Positions 1-7,190 are shown, numbered from the stretch's first letter. The stretch is 16,106 nt of DNA from Propionibacterium sp. (GCA_022837595.1 JALHFX010000045.1:1-16106); one strand, 5' to 3'. Notes: generated by a model from the sequence alone, not told the origin. Made by a program: numbers and translations.

Positions 1-33
1 GTGCTGGGCGACTTCGTGGACGAACACGAGTAG
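1..33 (+). CDS. C-terminal end of an unidentified upstream gene (partial)
   Basis: The first 33 bases read VLGDFVDEHE followed by a TAG stop. Nine of the ten sense codons end in G or C, which is how the real genes here look, so this is probably the end of a coding region that begins outside the window. Its stop lies 8 bp before the larB start on the same strand, so it is likely part of the same operon. LarE or LarA would be natural neighbours, but ten residues cannot identify the protein. Confidence 0.4.
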   Translation: MLGDFVDEHE

Positions 34-41
34 GTGAGGTT

Positions 42-812
42 TTGGACCAGCGCGAAACGATGCGATTGCTCAGCCAGGTCGCTGAGGGCGATGTCAGTGT
101 TGCGGATGCCGTTCAACGATTGCGGCAGGCTCCCTTCGAGGACCTCGGCTTCGCCAAACTCGACCTGCACCGAGGGCTTCGCCAAGGGATACCCGAGGTG
201 ATTTTTGGTTCGGGTAAGACACCTGAACAAGTCCAGCAGATCACCGCGGCGTTGTTGGCCGCGGGGCAACGCACCGTATTGGTGACGCGCTTCGGGGCGG
301 AAGCTGCCATCAAGCTGCAGGCCAGCCTTGGAGACGGAGTTGAGTTCCAATACTTCTCACAGGCACGCATCGCTCTCGCCGGACAGATCCCCGAACCTGA
401 TGGCATCGGACGTATCGTCGTTGCGACCGGCGGCACGAGCGATCAGTCGGTTGCCGAAGAGGCAGCGATAACTGCGCAAGCCCTTGGCAACGAGGTGGTT
501 CGGCTCTATGACGTCGGGGTGGCAGGGCTGCACCGGTTACTCTCCCATACGGACGAGATTATGGACGCCTCGGTGATCATCGCGCTGGCTGGTATGGAAG
601 GTGCGCTGGCAAGCGTCATCGCTGGTCTGGCGGACTGCCCTGTGATCGCAGTTCCCACCAGCGTGGGTTATGGCGCGGCGTATGAAGGACTGGCAGCGCT
701 ACTGAGCATGCTCAACTCGTGTGCGAGCGGAGTGAGCGTGGTCAACATTGACAACGGATTCGGTGCCGGTTACCTGGCCAGCATGATCAATCACATGGGG
801 ATGACGAAGTGA
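42..812 (+). CDS. larB: LarB, pyridinium-3,5-biscarboxylic acid mononucleotide synthase
   Basis: LarB carboxylates C5 of the pyridine ring of nicotinic acid adenine dinucleotide and releases AMP. This is the first step toward the nickel-pincer cofactor of lactate racemase-type enzymes, and it occurs in the cytoplasm. The 256-aa product has the family's N-terminal helical part with the segment PFEDLGFAKLDLHR (residues 31-44). A PurE-like carboxylase domain follows, with VATGGTSD (127-134), AGMEGALASVIAGL (183-196), PVIAVPTSVGYG (200-211) and VVNIDNGFGAG (233-243). Length is normal. The start is TTG at 42, chosen because the N-terminus then matches the family. The nearest Shine-Dalgarno (GTGAGG, 34-39) is only 2 nt away, and the frame is open to the window edge, so the exact start is uncertain. 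It overlaps larC by 4 bp (GTGA), implying translational coupling. Confidence 0.93.
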   Translation: MDQRETMRLLSQVAEGDVSVADAVQRLRQAPFEDLGFAKLDLHRGLRQGIPEVIFGSGKTPEQVQQITAALLAAGQRTVLVTRFGAEAAIKLQASLGDGVEFQYFSQARIALAGQIPEPDGIGRIVVATGGTSDQSVAEEAAITAQALGNEVVRLYDVGVAGLHRLLSHTDEIMDASVIIALAGMEGALASVIAGLADCPVIAVPTSVGYGAAYEGLAALLSMLNSCASGVSVVNIDNGFGAGYLASMINHMGMTK

Positions 813-2140
813 CGATGCTGTACTTGGATCTCGGGATGGGCGCAGCCGGCGACATGCTTAATGCTGCGTTGTTGGAGTTACTACCGCAGCATCGAGACGA
901 GTTCTTGCAGATCATGAACGGTCTCGGGCTTCCGGGCGTCAGCGTCACCGCTGAGCCAAGCATCAAGTGCGGCATCACCGGCACCCATGTGGATGTCAGT
1001 GTGCATGGCATCAGTGAGCAGAGCGTCGATGTCGCTGATGCGCAGCCGAGCCGCCATCACCACCCCGATCACGGCTCTCCGCGCCAGGAGACCGGTGATC
1101 ATGACCATCATGATGCTTCGGAGACGCCTGACGGGGGGCAGCAGCACGCATCCATCGAGCACATCCAATCCCATTCTCGCAGCAGTTACCCCCGGATCGT
1201 TGAGATCGTCAACGGGCTCGACATCCCACAGCGTGTACGAGCCGACGCCATCGCGGTCTACTCATTGCTCGCGGAAGCCGAAGCTGCCGTGCACGGGATG
1301 CCTGTCGACGAGATACATTTCCACGAGGTCGGAGAGAGCGATGCTATAGCGGATATCGTTGGTGCCTGCCTGCTGATGAGCTGGCTGGCGCCGCAGCGCG
1401 TACTCGCATCACCTGTTCACGTCGGCAGTGGCAAAGTGAGGTGCGCGCATGGCATCGTTCCGGTACCGGCACCTGCAACCGAACGGCTGCTGCGAGGCAT
1501 CCCGGTTTATGGGGGAGCCGTGCGGGGCGAATTATGCACACCGACCGGTGCGGCGCTGCTGAAATACTTCGTGGACGAATTCGTCCAGGCAATGCCGGTG
1601 ATGACGATCCGGGCGGCCGGCTATGGCATGGGCACCAAGGATTTCGAGGCCGCAAACTGTGTCCGCGTGCTGCTCGGCGAGGCCGCGGAGTTGGGGGCCA
1701 GTGGCGATGTCGTCGAGCTCAGCTGCAACTTGGACGATATGACCGGTGAACGGCTCGGCTACGCCCAAGAACAACTCTTCGCCGCCGGCGCGGTCGAGGT
1801 CTTCACCACCGCTGTAACCATGAAGAAGGGACGCCCAGGTATTCTCCTGACCTGCCTGTGCCCGGTCGCCCAGCGCGATGATGTGGTGCGAGCGATTTTC
1901 CGCCACACCACTACCATCGGGGTCCGTGAGCATCTGTGCCACCGGTTCACCCTCGACCGCAGCGAGGAAGCGGTTCAGACCCCCTACGGTCAAGTGCGCG
2001 TGAAGACCGTCAGCGGCTATGGTGTGCGACGCAGCAAGCCCGAATACGAAGATCTCGCTGCCGTCGCAGACCGTGAAGGACTCGACCTGGAGACGGTCGG
2101 TCGTGTAGTCAGCGAGGCTTGGCAGGCGACGCAGGTCTAG
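809..2140 (+). CDS. larC: LarC, CTP-dependent nickel-insertion enzyme (cyclometallase)
   Basis: LarC inserts Ni into pyridinium-3,5-bisthiocarboxylic acid mononucleotide using CTP, the last step of nickel-pincer cofactor synthesis. The 443-aa product opens with the family-type MLYLDLGMGAAGDMLNAALLE. It then has a His-rich insert (residues 83-122, ten His, including HHHPDH and HDHHD), as expected for nickel binding. HFHEVGESDAIADIVG (170-185) follows, and then the C-terminal domain with CNLDDMTGE (about 306-314) and KKGRPG. In Lactiplantibacillus plantarum the two halves (larC1/larC2) are joined by a programmed frameshift. Here they are one continuous frame. GTG at 809 overlaps the larB stop as GTGA; ATG at 815 is an alternative start. 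LarA and LarE are not in the window. Confidence 0.94.
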   Translation: MTMLYLDLGMGAAGDMLNAALLELLPQHRDEFLQIMNGLGLPGVSVTAEPSIKCGITGTHVDVSVHGISEQSVDVADAQPSRHHHPDHGSPRQETGDHDHHDASETPDGGQQHASIEHIQSHSRSSYPRIVEIVNGLDIPQRVRADAIAVYSLLAEAEAAVHGMPVDEIHFHEVGESDAIADIVGACLLMSWLAPQRVLASPVHVGSGKVRCAHGIVPVPAPATERLLRGIPVYGGAVRGELCTPTGAALLKYFVDEFVQAMPVMTIRAAGYGMGTKDFEAANCVRVLLGEAAELGASGDVVELSCNLDDMTGERLGYAQEQLFAAGAVEVFTTAVTMKKGRPGILLTCLCPVAQRDDVVRAIFRHTTTIGVREHLCHRFTLDRSEEAVQTPYGQVRVKTVSGYGVRRSKPEYEDLAAVADREGLDLETVGRVVSEAWQATQV

Positions 2141-2169
2141 CGCCGCCGCAGCCGTCAGCACTGCCCGTA

Positions 2170-2182
2170 GCGTCCGCGACGC
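2170..2182. terminator. Small hairpin between convergent larC and dinB-like genes
   Basis: GCGTC (2170-2174), loop CGC, GACGC (2178-2182) forms a 5-bp stem in the 61-bp gap where the two transcription units converge. There is no T-run on either side, so a terminator role rests on position alone. Confidence 0.2.
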
Positions 2183-2201
2183 AGTAGGTGAGGCTTGACC
2201 G

Positions 2202-2708
2202 TTATCTTGCCTTCTCAATCAGCCCGCGCAGGTAGCCGATCTGGCCGAGATGCTGAGAGATGTCGTTCACTATCGACACCAAACGCACCGCTCCAGTGGC
2301 GTGATAGGTCTGGTCGACGATCCTACGGAGGTCATCGTCCGTGAGATTATCGAGCACGCGATCAGTGGCGGCGTGAACCGCAGCATAGTAGCCGGCGAGC
2401 AGACTGGGATCGTGCAACCGGAAGGCCTGCATCTGCTCGGAAGTCTGGCCATAACCGCTCGCAGACGGCTCATACGGTAAGGAAAACCGCTCGACCCAGC
2501 CATCGTGATAGACCTCGGATTGGCCAGCGATTTGTGCGACCTGAGCGTCTTCACAGCGTCCGATATGCCAGGCTAGCCACGCAATGTGGTTTGCCCCGTC
2601 AGCTGGTTGCCAGAGCAGCTCATCAATGCTCAGGCCGTCGAGAGCTGCGGGTAGCCCTTCCGCGATCCGGCCGAAACCGTCGCGAAGAATATCCACGGCG
2701 CTAACCAT
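2202..2708 (-). CDS. DinB-like four-helix protein (DinB/DUF664 superfamily)
   Basis: This 168-aa protein is of the DinB/YfiT-like superfamily, small metal-binding four-helix bundles. Some actinobacterial members are thiol (mycothiol)-dependent enzymes; the reaction here is unknown. Visible signs are an early WHIG motif (His48, in HIAWLAWHIGR) and the C-terminal SIVNDISQHLGQIGYLRG (145-162, His153), the usual positions of two of the three metal-binding histidines. His136 may be a further ligand. The start is ATG at 2708, which shares one base with the TGA of the binding-protein gene (TGATG) and has the Shine-Dalgarno GAGAAGGGA 8 nt upstream. An in-frame upstream GTG at 2735 would lie inside the neighbour. 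The tight coupling makes it the last gene of the osmoprotectant operon, although its role there is not obvious. Confidence 0.8.
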   Translation of the reverse strand: MVSAVDILRDGFGRIAEGLPAALDGLSIDELLWQPADGANHIAWLAWHIGRCEDAQVAQIAGQSEVYHDGWVERFSLPYEPSASGYGQTSEQMQAFRLHDPSLLAGYYAAVHAATDRVLDNLTDDDLRRIVDQTYHATGAVRLVSIVNDISQHLGQIGYLRGLIEKAR

Positions 2709-3616
2709 CAGATCAGTCCCTTCTCCGTGAGCCACGTGGTGGCGATCGCCGCGGACGGCAGCTGACTCTCAACGCTTTCGCGGTTCAACGCGATGAGCTC
2801 TGCCATCGTGAGCTGGCCGGTGACTTCATTGATCGTGGCGGCAGCCTTCTGATCTACCTTGTCAGAGGCAATCGCGACGATGTTCTGCGGAAGAATCAGG
2901 GATTCTGGGTCGTCCAGGCTGACCAGGTCATTCGCCACGATCGCCGGGCTGGCGGTGTAAATATCAGCGACCTGGACAGTGCCATCGAGGAGTGCCTTCA
3001 CAGTCAACGCGGAGCCTGAGTCTTCGATCGGTGTCAGCACACCTTCAACTCCGTAGACTCCCTGCAAACCGGAGATACCGTACGGTCGAGTGGCGAACTC
3101 GGAACTTGCGCCGATGCTCACCGGTTGCGTCAGTCTTGCGAGATCCCCGATGGAGGTCAGCTCGTACTTTTCTGCGGTCGCGCGCGTCACGGTGTACGAA
3201 TCCTGATCGGTGGCCTCGGCAGCATCGAGGCGACGCAGACCGGTCGGTAGGGCATCGTCGAGGGCAAGGAGTATCTCATCGGGGGTGGTAGCGACGAACG
3301 AGGGATCGAGATACTGGAGCAGGTTGCCGCTGTATTCGGGCATCAGATCGATTGCTCCGGATGCGAGTTCCGGCATCGAGATCTCGCGTGGACCGATCTG
3401 ATACTGACGGTTGACCTGGTACCCGTCAGCCTCGAGGGCCTGAGCGTAGAGTTCTGCAATCAGCTCATTCGAGTAGTACTGCTGGGAGCCGACCACAATC
3501 GCTTGTCCGGACGTCGTCTCGGGACCACTCGCGGTATTCAGAGGGTCCCCGCCACCGCATGCAGCGAGCGTTGCAGTGAGCAACGCGGCCGTGAGTAGTG
3601 CAGGGATTCGTCTCAT
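2708..3616 (-). CDS. opuCC: Osmoprotectant (glycine betaine/choline-type) ABC substrate-binding lipoprotein
   Basis: This is the extracytoplasmic solute-binding protein of the OpuC/ProX class, lipid-anchored to the membrane. The 302-aa product begins MRRIPALLTAALLTATLAAC, a lipoprotein signal peptide with lipobox LAAC and Cys20. Next come IVVGSQQYYSNELIAELYAQ and ELASGAIDLMPEYSGNLLQY, matching the OpuAC-type binding fold. The start is ATG at 3616 with an excellent AAGGAGG 5 nt upstream; the frame extends 14 codons further, but without the lipoprotein start. A 138-bp gap separates it from the preceding permease gene, so it may also have its own promoter. Its stop overlaps the DinB-like gene. 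The exact ligand (betaine, carnitine, choline, ectoine) cannot be read from sequence alone. Confidence 0.88.
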   Translation of the reverse strand: MRRIPALLTAALLTATLAACGGGDPLNTASGPETTSGQAIVVGSQQYYSNELIAELYAQALEADGYQVNRQYQIGPREISMPELASGAIDLMPEYSGNLLQYLDPSFVATTPDEILLALDDALPTGLRRLDAAEATDQDSYTVTRATAEKYELTSIGDLARLTQPVSIGASSEFATRPYGISGLQGVYGVEGVLTPIEDSGSALTVKALLDGTVQVADIYTASPAIVANDLVSLDDPESLILPQNIVAIASDKVDQKAAATINEVTGQLTMAELIALNRESVESQLPSAAIATTWLTEKGLI

Positions 3617-3635
3617 TGGGCCTCCTTGGTTGGCT

Positions 3636-3665
3636 ACTATCACGCTAACGCAGACCACTGACCAA
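3636..3665 (-). promoter_or_regulatory. Weak promoter candidate for the binding-protein gene
   Basis: On the - strand, TTGGTC (3665-3660), an 18-nt spacer and GATAGT (3641-3636) lie just ahead of the AAGGAGG ribosome site of the binding-protein gene. Both boxes match the consensus only partly. Two weak inverted repeats also lie in this gap: GGGCG/CGCCC (3680-3684, 3700-3704) and GAGTCG/CGACTC (3718-3723, 3738-3743). They might attenuate read-through from the permease genes. Confidence 0.22.
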
Positions 3666-3754
3666 AAGACCGAACTCGAGGGCGTGCAAATCTGCTGTTC
3701 GCCCGTAGCTTGAGCGTGAGTCGAATCATGCAGCCGACGACTCGGACGCGAGCC

Positions 3755-4426
3755 TTACCTGTTCGACAAGGCATGGTGTCGTCGGCCCGCGATCCGGGCC
3801 AGCACCGCGAAGCAGATCTCGCCGGCGATGGCCAGTGCGACTGCTAGGAAGGATGCCGCCAGCATTTGCGGGTAGTCCTGGGTCTTCAGCCCTAGGAAGA
3901 GAAAGCGTCCCAGACCGCCGCCACCGACATAGGCGACCAGGGTGGCAGTGGCGACCACCTGCAGCGTCGCGGAACGGAGCCCCCCGATCAAGTGCGGCAG
4001 GCCGAGTGGAATCTCGACGCGACTGAGTAACTGCCATTCGCTCATGCCCTGTGCCCGTGCTGCATCGATGGTCGGCGCGGGTATCGCCTCCAATCCTGCA
4101 TAGGCGCCAGCCAGAACCGACGGTAGCGCCAGCACCGAGAGGGCGGCCAGCGGGGCTCCCACTCCGACTCCGGTGAAGAGCGCGATCAGCGTGAGGACGC
4201 CCAGAGTGGGCAGCGCGCGAGCGGCACCGGTCGCTCCAACGATGAGACCTTTACCGCGCCCGGTGTGGCCGATCCAGTAACCGAGCGGGATACCGATCAG
4301 CGCAGCCGCGCCGGTCGCGATGAGCGTGTACGCGAGGTGTTGGCCCAACCGGGTCCAGATCCCATCCGGTCCCGTCCGGTGTGCGGGGTCGGCGATCCAA
4401 GCGAAAGCTTCGACGAAGTAGTTCAT
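3755..4426 (-). CDS. Osmoprotectant ABC transporter permease (second permease, OpuC/ProW type)
   Basis: This is an integral membrane subunit of the betaine-type importer, 223 aa, with about five or six hydrophobic segments. The ABC permease coupling (EAA-like) loop is DAARAQGMSEWQLLSRVEIP followed by LPHLIGGLRSATLQ, and a later segment reads AYVGGGGLGRFLFLGL, closely resembling OpuCB/OpuCD proteins (GGGGLG). The start is ATG at 4426, which overlaps the TGA of the first permease by ATGA and has GAGGA five nt upstream. An in-frame upstream start at 4444 would lie deeper inside the neighbour and is less likely. It should pair with the other permease as a heterodimer. Confidence 0.87.
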   Translation of the reverse strand: MNYFVEAFAWIADPAHRTGPDGIWTRLGQHLAYTLIATGAAALIGIPLGYWIGHTGRGKGLIVGATGAARALPTLGVLTLIALFTGVGVGAPLAALSVLALPSVLAGAYAGLEAIPAPTIDAARAQGMSEWQLLSRVEIPLGLPHLIGGLRSATLQVVATATLVAYVGGGGLGRFLFLGLKTQDYPQMLAASFLAVALAIAGEICFAVLARIAGRRHHALSNR

Positions 4427-5061
4427 GATCGTCCTCGCGCCCACGGCAACAGGAGCCAGCCGATCGCCACCAGGACACGGTCGACGAGCACAGCCAGCAG
4501 CGCCGTGCCGACGATGCCGGTAATGATTTCTGCGATGATGCCGCGCTGGAATCCATCGGTGAACAGTGTTCCCAGACTAGGGATGCCGAGCACTGCACTC
4601 ACCGTTACCAGCGCGACAGTGCTCACCGCGACGACTCGTATTCCGGCCAACAGGCCAGGTCCGGCGAGAGGGAGTTCAACAGCAAAGAGCTTCTTGATCG
4701 GCGAGTACCCCAGGGCAGTCGCAGAAGTCACCGTGTCGGTGTTGATTGCAGCCAGCGCGTCGGCGGTCGAGCGCACCATCAACGCGATACCGTACGCGGT
4801 CAGCGCGACCACCACATTGAGCGACGACCGCACGCTGGTTCCCAGGATTGCCGGGAGGACGACCAGAAGTGGCAGCGACGGAAGTGCATAGATCAAGGAG
4901 CTGCCGGTTACCAACACGAATCGTGACCAGCGATAGCGGTAGGCCACCCAGCCCAGCGGCACCGATAACACGAAACTCAGGGCGATCGCCGGCACCGCAA
5001 GTAACAGATGCGACCACAGCGCTTGCCAGACCGTCGGCCAGTTGTTGACGAGCCAGTTCAT
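4423..5061 (-). CDS. Osmoprotectant ABC transporter permease (first permease, OpuC/ProW type)
   Basis: This 212-aa membrane subunit begins MNWLVNNWPTVWQALWSH, then has alternating hydrophobic segments. The coupling loop (DALAAINTDTVTSATALGYS, then KKLFAVELPLAGPGLLAGIR) contacts the ATPase. It is more diverged from Bacillus OpuCB/CD than its partner, with GIPSLGTLF in place of a GGGGLG stretch. The start is ATG at 5061, overlapping the ATPase stop as ATGA, and its own stop overlaps the next permease as ATGA. Such chained overlaps indicate coupled translation and equal subunit production. Confidence 0.87.
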   Translation of the reverse strand: MNWLVNNWPTVWQALWSHLLLAVPAIALSFVLSVPLGWVAYRYRWSRFVLVTGSSLIYALPSLPLLVVLPAILGTSVRSSLNVVVALTAYGIALMVRSTADALAAINTDTVTSATALGYSPIKKLFAVELPLAGPGLLAGIRVVAVSTVALVTVSAVLGIPSLGTLFTDGFQRGIIAEIITGIVGTALLAVLVDRVLVAIGWLLLPWARGRS

Positions 5062-5942
5062 CGTCCAGGTCCGCTCAGTCGTCCGATCGGACGCTCATCG
5101 GCATCCATGACCAGCTGGACCCCGTCACTGTTCATCAGATGTAGTCCGCGTCCGGCGTCGAGACCGAGGAAGTTCGCGACGAAGTCGTCGGCCGGATGAG
5201 TGAGTAATTCCGCCCCGGTGCCTTCTTGGGCGATGCGTCCTTTTTGGGCGAGCACGACGATCTTGTCCCCGAGCGTCAGAGCTTCGGCGATGTCGTGTGT
5301 GACGAAGAGGATCGTGATGCCAAGTTGGTATTGGAGACGCCGCACTTCGCGCTGCAGGTCGGCGCGGACGATCGGATCGACCGCACCGAAGGGTTCGTCC
5401 ATCAGTAATAGCCGTGGGCTAGCCGCGAGCGCGCGGGCGACGCCTACGCGCTGCTGCTGGCCTCCGGACAACTCGGCGGGGTAACGGGCCGCCAGTTGAT
5501 GATCGAGCCCGACCAAATCCATCAGTTCATAGGCGCGTTCATGCGCGGGTGCCTTCTTGACACCGTTGAGGCGAGGCACCGTAGCGATATTGTCGATGGC
5601 TTTTCGGTGGGGGAGTAACCCCGATTCCTGCATGACATATCCGATAGTGCGGCGCAACTTGACTGCATCGAGGCCTGCGATGTCATTATCGTCGATCAGT
5701 ACCCGCCCGCTGGTCGGGGTAACCATCCGGTTGACAGTGCGCAGCAGGGTCGTTTTCCCAGATCCGGACGAGCCAACCAAGACCGTGAGGCTGCCGGCAG
5801 GAATACTGAGCGTGACGTCCTCGACAGCGATCGTAGCCGGGCGTCGCGAACCCCCTGGGTAGGTCTTTGTGAGATGCTCGAACCGCACGCTCGGCGCGTG
5901 CGGGGCGTGCTGGGCCTTGGCTGCGGAGATGTCGGCTGCCAT
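5058..5942 (-). CDS. opuCA: Osmoprotectant ABC transporter ATP-binding protein (OpuCA/ProV type)
   Basis: This 294-aa ATPase subunit on the cytoplasmic face powers the importer. It shows Walker A GSSGSGKTT (57-65), Q-loop Gln105 (YVMQES), signature LSGGQQQRVGVARAL (158-172), Walker B LLLMDEP with Asp182/Glu183, and switch His216 (FVTHD). Specificity for quaternary amines comes from the OpuCA/ProV-like layout and the neighbours. The C-terminus after the ATPase core is short. It has no room for the paired CBS domains that sense ionic strength in OpuA/OpuCA of Firmicutes, so any osmotic gating must lie elsewhere. ATG at 5942 (AGGG 8 nt upstream) was preferred over the in-frame upstream start at 6020, whose extra 26 residues are not family-like. 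It is the first gene of the operon. Confidence 0.9.
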   Translation of the reverse strand: MAADISAAKAQHAPHAPSVRFEHLTKTYPGGSRRPATIAVEDVTLSIPAGSLTVLVGSSGSGKTTLLRTVNRMVTPTSGRVLIDDNDIAGLDAVKLRRTIGYVMQESGLLPHRKAIDNIATVPRLNGVKKAPAHERAYELMDLVGLDHQLAARYPAELSGGQQQRVGVARALAASPRLLLMDEPFGAVDPIVRADLQREVRRLQYQLGITILFVTHDIAEALTLGDKIVVLAQKGRIAQEGTGAELLTHPADDFVANFLGLDAGRGLHLMNSDGVQLVMDADERPIGRLSGPGR

Positions 5943-6035
5943 GGTCGCAACCCTATGCTTGGATTTCCGAGTCGTCCGCCAATTGCTGCAAAACGGAAAA
6001 TGCGCAGTCAAAGCCGACACGGTGTCGCATATCGT

Positions 6036-6809
6036 TCATGGTGTATCGACGTGGCGGGCGTCGCCGGATCCGATCGCCTCCATCGGCCGGATCTCGTCGC
6101 GGAGTCGGCCCATGCGTTCGTCGAGTTCCTCGGCAATTCGAGCGGCGTCGTCGAGTTCGGCTTTGAGGACTGGGGGGAGCCGCTGACCGTATTTGTACGA
6201 GAGCTTGTGTTCCACAGATGCCCAGAAATCCATGGCGATAGTCCTGATCTGGATCTCGACGAACACGCTCTCAGTGCTGTCCGACAGGTAAACGGGGACC
6301 TTGACGATGAGATGCAAGGAACGATAGCCGTTTGGTTTGGGATTGGCGATGTAATCCTTGGTCGCGACGACGGTGACGTCCGGTTGTCGCGAAAGCATAG
6401 AAGCGATCCAATACACATCTGAAGTGAAACTGCAAGTTATTCGGATACCCGCAATATCACGGATGCGTTCCCGTAATGCGGGGAGCGTCAGATCGCAACC
6501 AACTTTCACGGCCTTGGTGAGAATGCTCTCGGGGGATTTCAGCCGAGATCGGATGTGCTCAATGGGACTGTAGTCGTGGATGTCCTCGAACTCTTGGCGA
6601 AGAATATTCAGTTTCGTGGAGACTTGCTCTATGCCCCATTGGTAGAACAATCTGAAACGGGCGAATTCGACCTTGATCTGGTTGAGCTCTTCGGTGAGAT
6701 CTTCTATGTCGCTGGCCCAGATGGCTTGTGTGGCATCCTTCGCCTCCAGGGACCGCGCGATAAGCCTGTCGTGAGCCTGGGCGACTGGATCGGGTGTCTG
6801 AAGGGCCAT
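6036..6809 (-). CDS. relQ: RelQ-type small alarmone synthetase ((p)ppGpp synthetase)
   Basis: This 257-aa single-domain synthetase transfers pyrophosphate from ATP to GTP/GDP to make (p)ppGpp. It has no hydrolase, TGS or ACT domain. The RelA/SpoT synthetase motifs are complete: SPIEHIRSRLKSPESI (81-96), RDIAGIRI with Asp118, KDYIANPKPNGYRSLHLIV (151-169, with Tyr162), VEIQIRT with catalytic Glu185, and DFWASVEHKLSYKY (194-207). The overall plan matches YjbM/RelQ, with about 30 extra N-terminal residues. The start is ATG at 6809 with AGGAG 10 nt upstream. The longer frame to 6968 adds a very basic, non-family N-terminus. GC is visibly low (43-55 % in sampled 60-bp lines), unlike its neighbours, suggesting horizontal origin. 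No antitoxin-like partner is recognised, so it is probably a housekeeping-type synthetase. Confidence 0.9.
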   Translation of the reverse strand: MALQTPDPVAQAHDRLIARSLEAKDATQAIWASDIEDLTEELNQIKVEFARFRLFYQWGIEQVSTKLNILRQEFEDIHDYSPIEHIRSRLKSPESILTKAVKVGCDLTLPALRERIRDIAGIRITCSFTSDVYWIASMLSRQPDVTVVATKDYIANPKPNGYRSLHLIVKVPVYLSDSTESVFVEIQIRTIAMDFWASVEHKLSYKYGQRLPPVLKAELDDAARIAEELDERMGRLRDEIRPMEAIGSGDARHVDTP

Positions 6810-6906
6810 GCTTGGTTTACTCCTGCGGTGGTTCGAGCGGCCGGTCCGGGTCGTCCCCGGATCGTTATTCTGCTGTCTTATGCGCCGGTGTGCTTGCTTT
6901 CTGGCT

Positions 6907-6925
6907 GACCGCGTAATTCGCGGTC
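6907..6925. repeat. Perfect 7-bp inverted repeat in the synthetase leader
   Basis: GACCGCG (6907-6913), loop TAATT, CGCGGTC (6919-6925). It lies about 98 bp ahead of the synthetase ATG, inside the predicted 5' leader. No T-run follows on either strand, so it is more likely a leader stem-loop or a protein-binding palindrome than a terminator. Confidence 0.5.
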
Positions 6926-6968
6926 GAACCAGCCGAAGTGGCATCTGCAATAAGGGTTGATACTGCAT

Positions 6969-7009
6969 ATTATGTGCGCGGGACGCGCTTCCTTAGCGAT
7001 GCGCGGGAC
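6969..7009 (-). promoter_or_regulatory. Candidate promoter with 10-bp direct repeats (synthetase)
   Basis: On the - strand GTCCCGCGCA occurs twice (7009-7000 and 6984-6975), 25 bp start to start. The second copy directly abuts CATAAT (6974-6969), one base off the TATAAT -10 consensus. No good -35 box is seen, which would suit an activator-dependent promoter. The predicted leader would be about 150 nt. Confidence 0.3.
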
Positions 7010-7190
7010 AGGCGCGGTGAGCTGGGCCCCGAGTCGTACTACTCCCGGATATAACCCCCTGAATACCGATCCCGGGTGGCTCGACCGCACCGATAAACCA
7101 TAGAACCGAACAGGGCGGTCTTTTCATTTCCCGAAAATTCCGTGCGAATCGATCGGCAAGAGTCGATTTCAGGCCGTAATATCACGACGG

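Larger units (their letters stand above)
6810..7190. other. 381-bp gene-free region upstream of the alarmone synthetase
   Basis: No convincing gene was found between the synthetase start and the Nudix stop. A 70-codon frame on the - strand (7090-6878) exists but resembles no protein I know. The region is AT-richer than the surrounding genes. It holds a perfect 7-bp hairpin (6907-6925), a 10-bp direct repeat (6975-6984, 7000-7009) and a -10-like box. It is probably the promoter and leader of the synthetase gene. Confidence 0.6.

Noticed and set aside
1532..2218. 228-codon frame antisense to larC
   Set aside because: The sense strand encodes the conserved C-terminal LarC domain; the antisense product has no family features.
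5943..6035. Riboswitch or strong promoter upstream of the osmoprotectant operon
   Set aside because: The 93-bp gap has a TTGACT hexamer on the - strand but no -10 at suitable distance and no recognisable riboswitch fold.
6878..7090. 70-codon frame upstream of the alarmone synthetase, considered as an antitoxin for a toxic synthetase
   Set aside because: No ribosome site or known antitoxin motif was seen. The synthetase is RelQ-like rather than of a recognised toxic type, and the candidate regulatory repeats lie within this frame.
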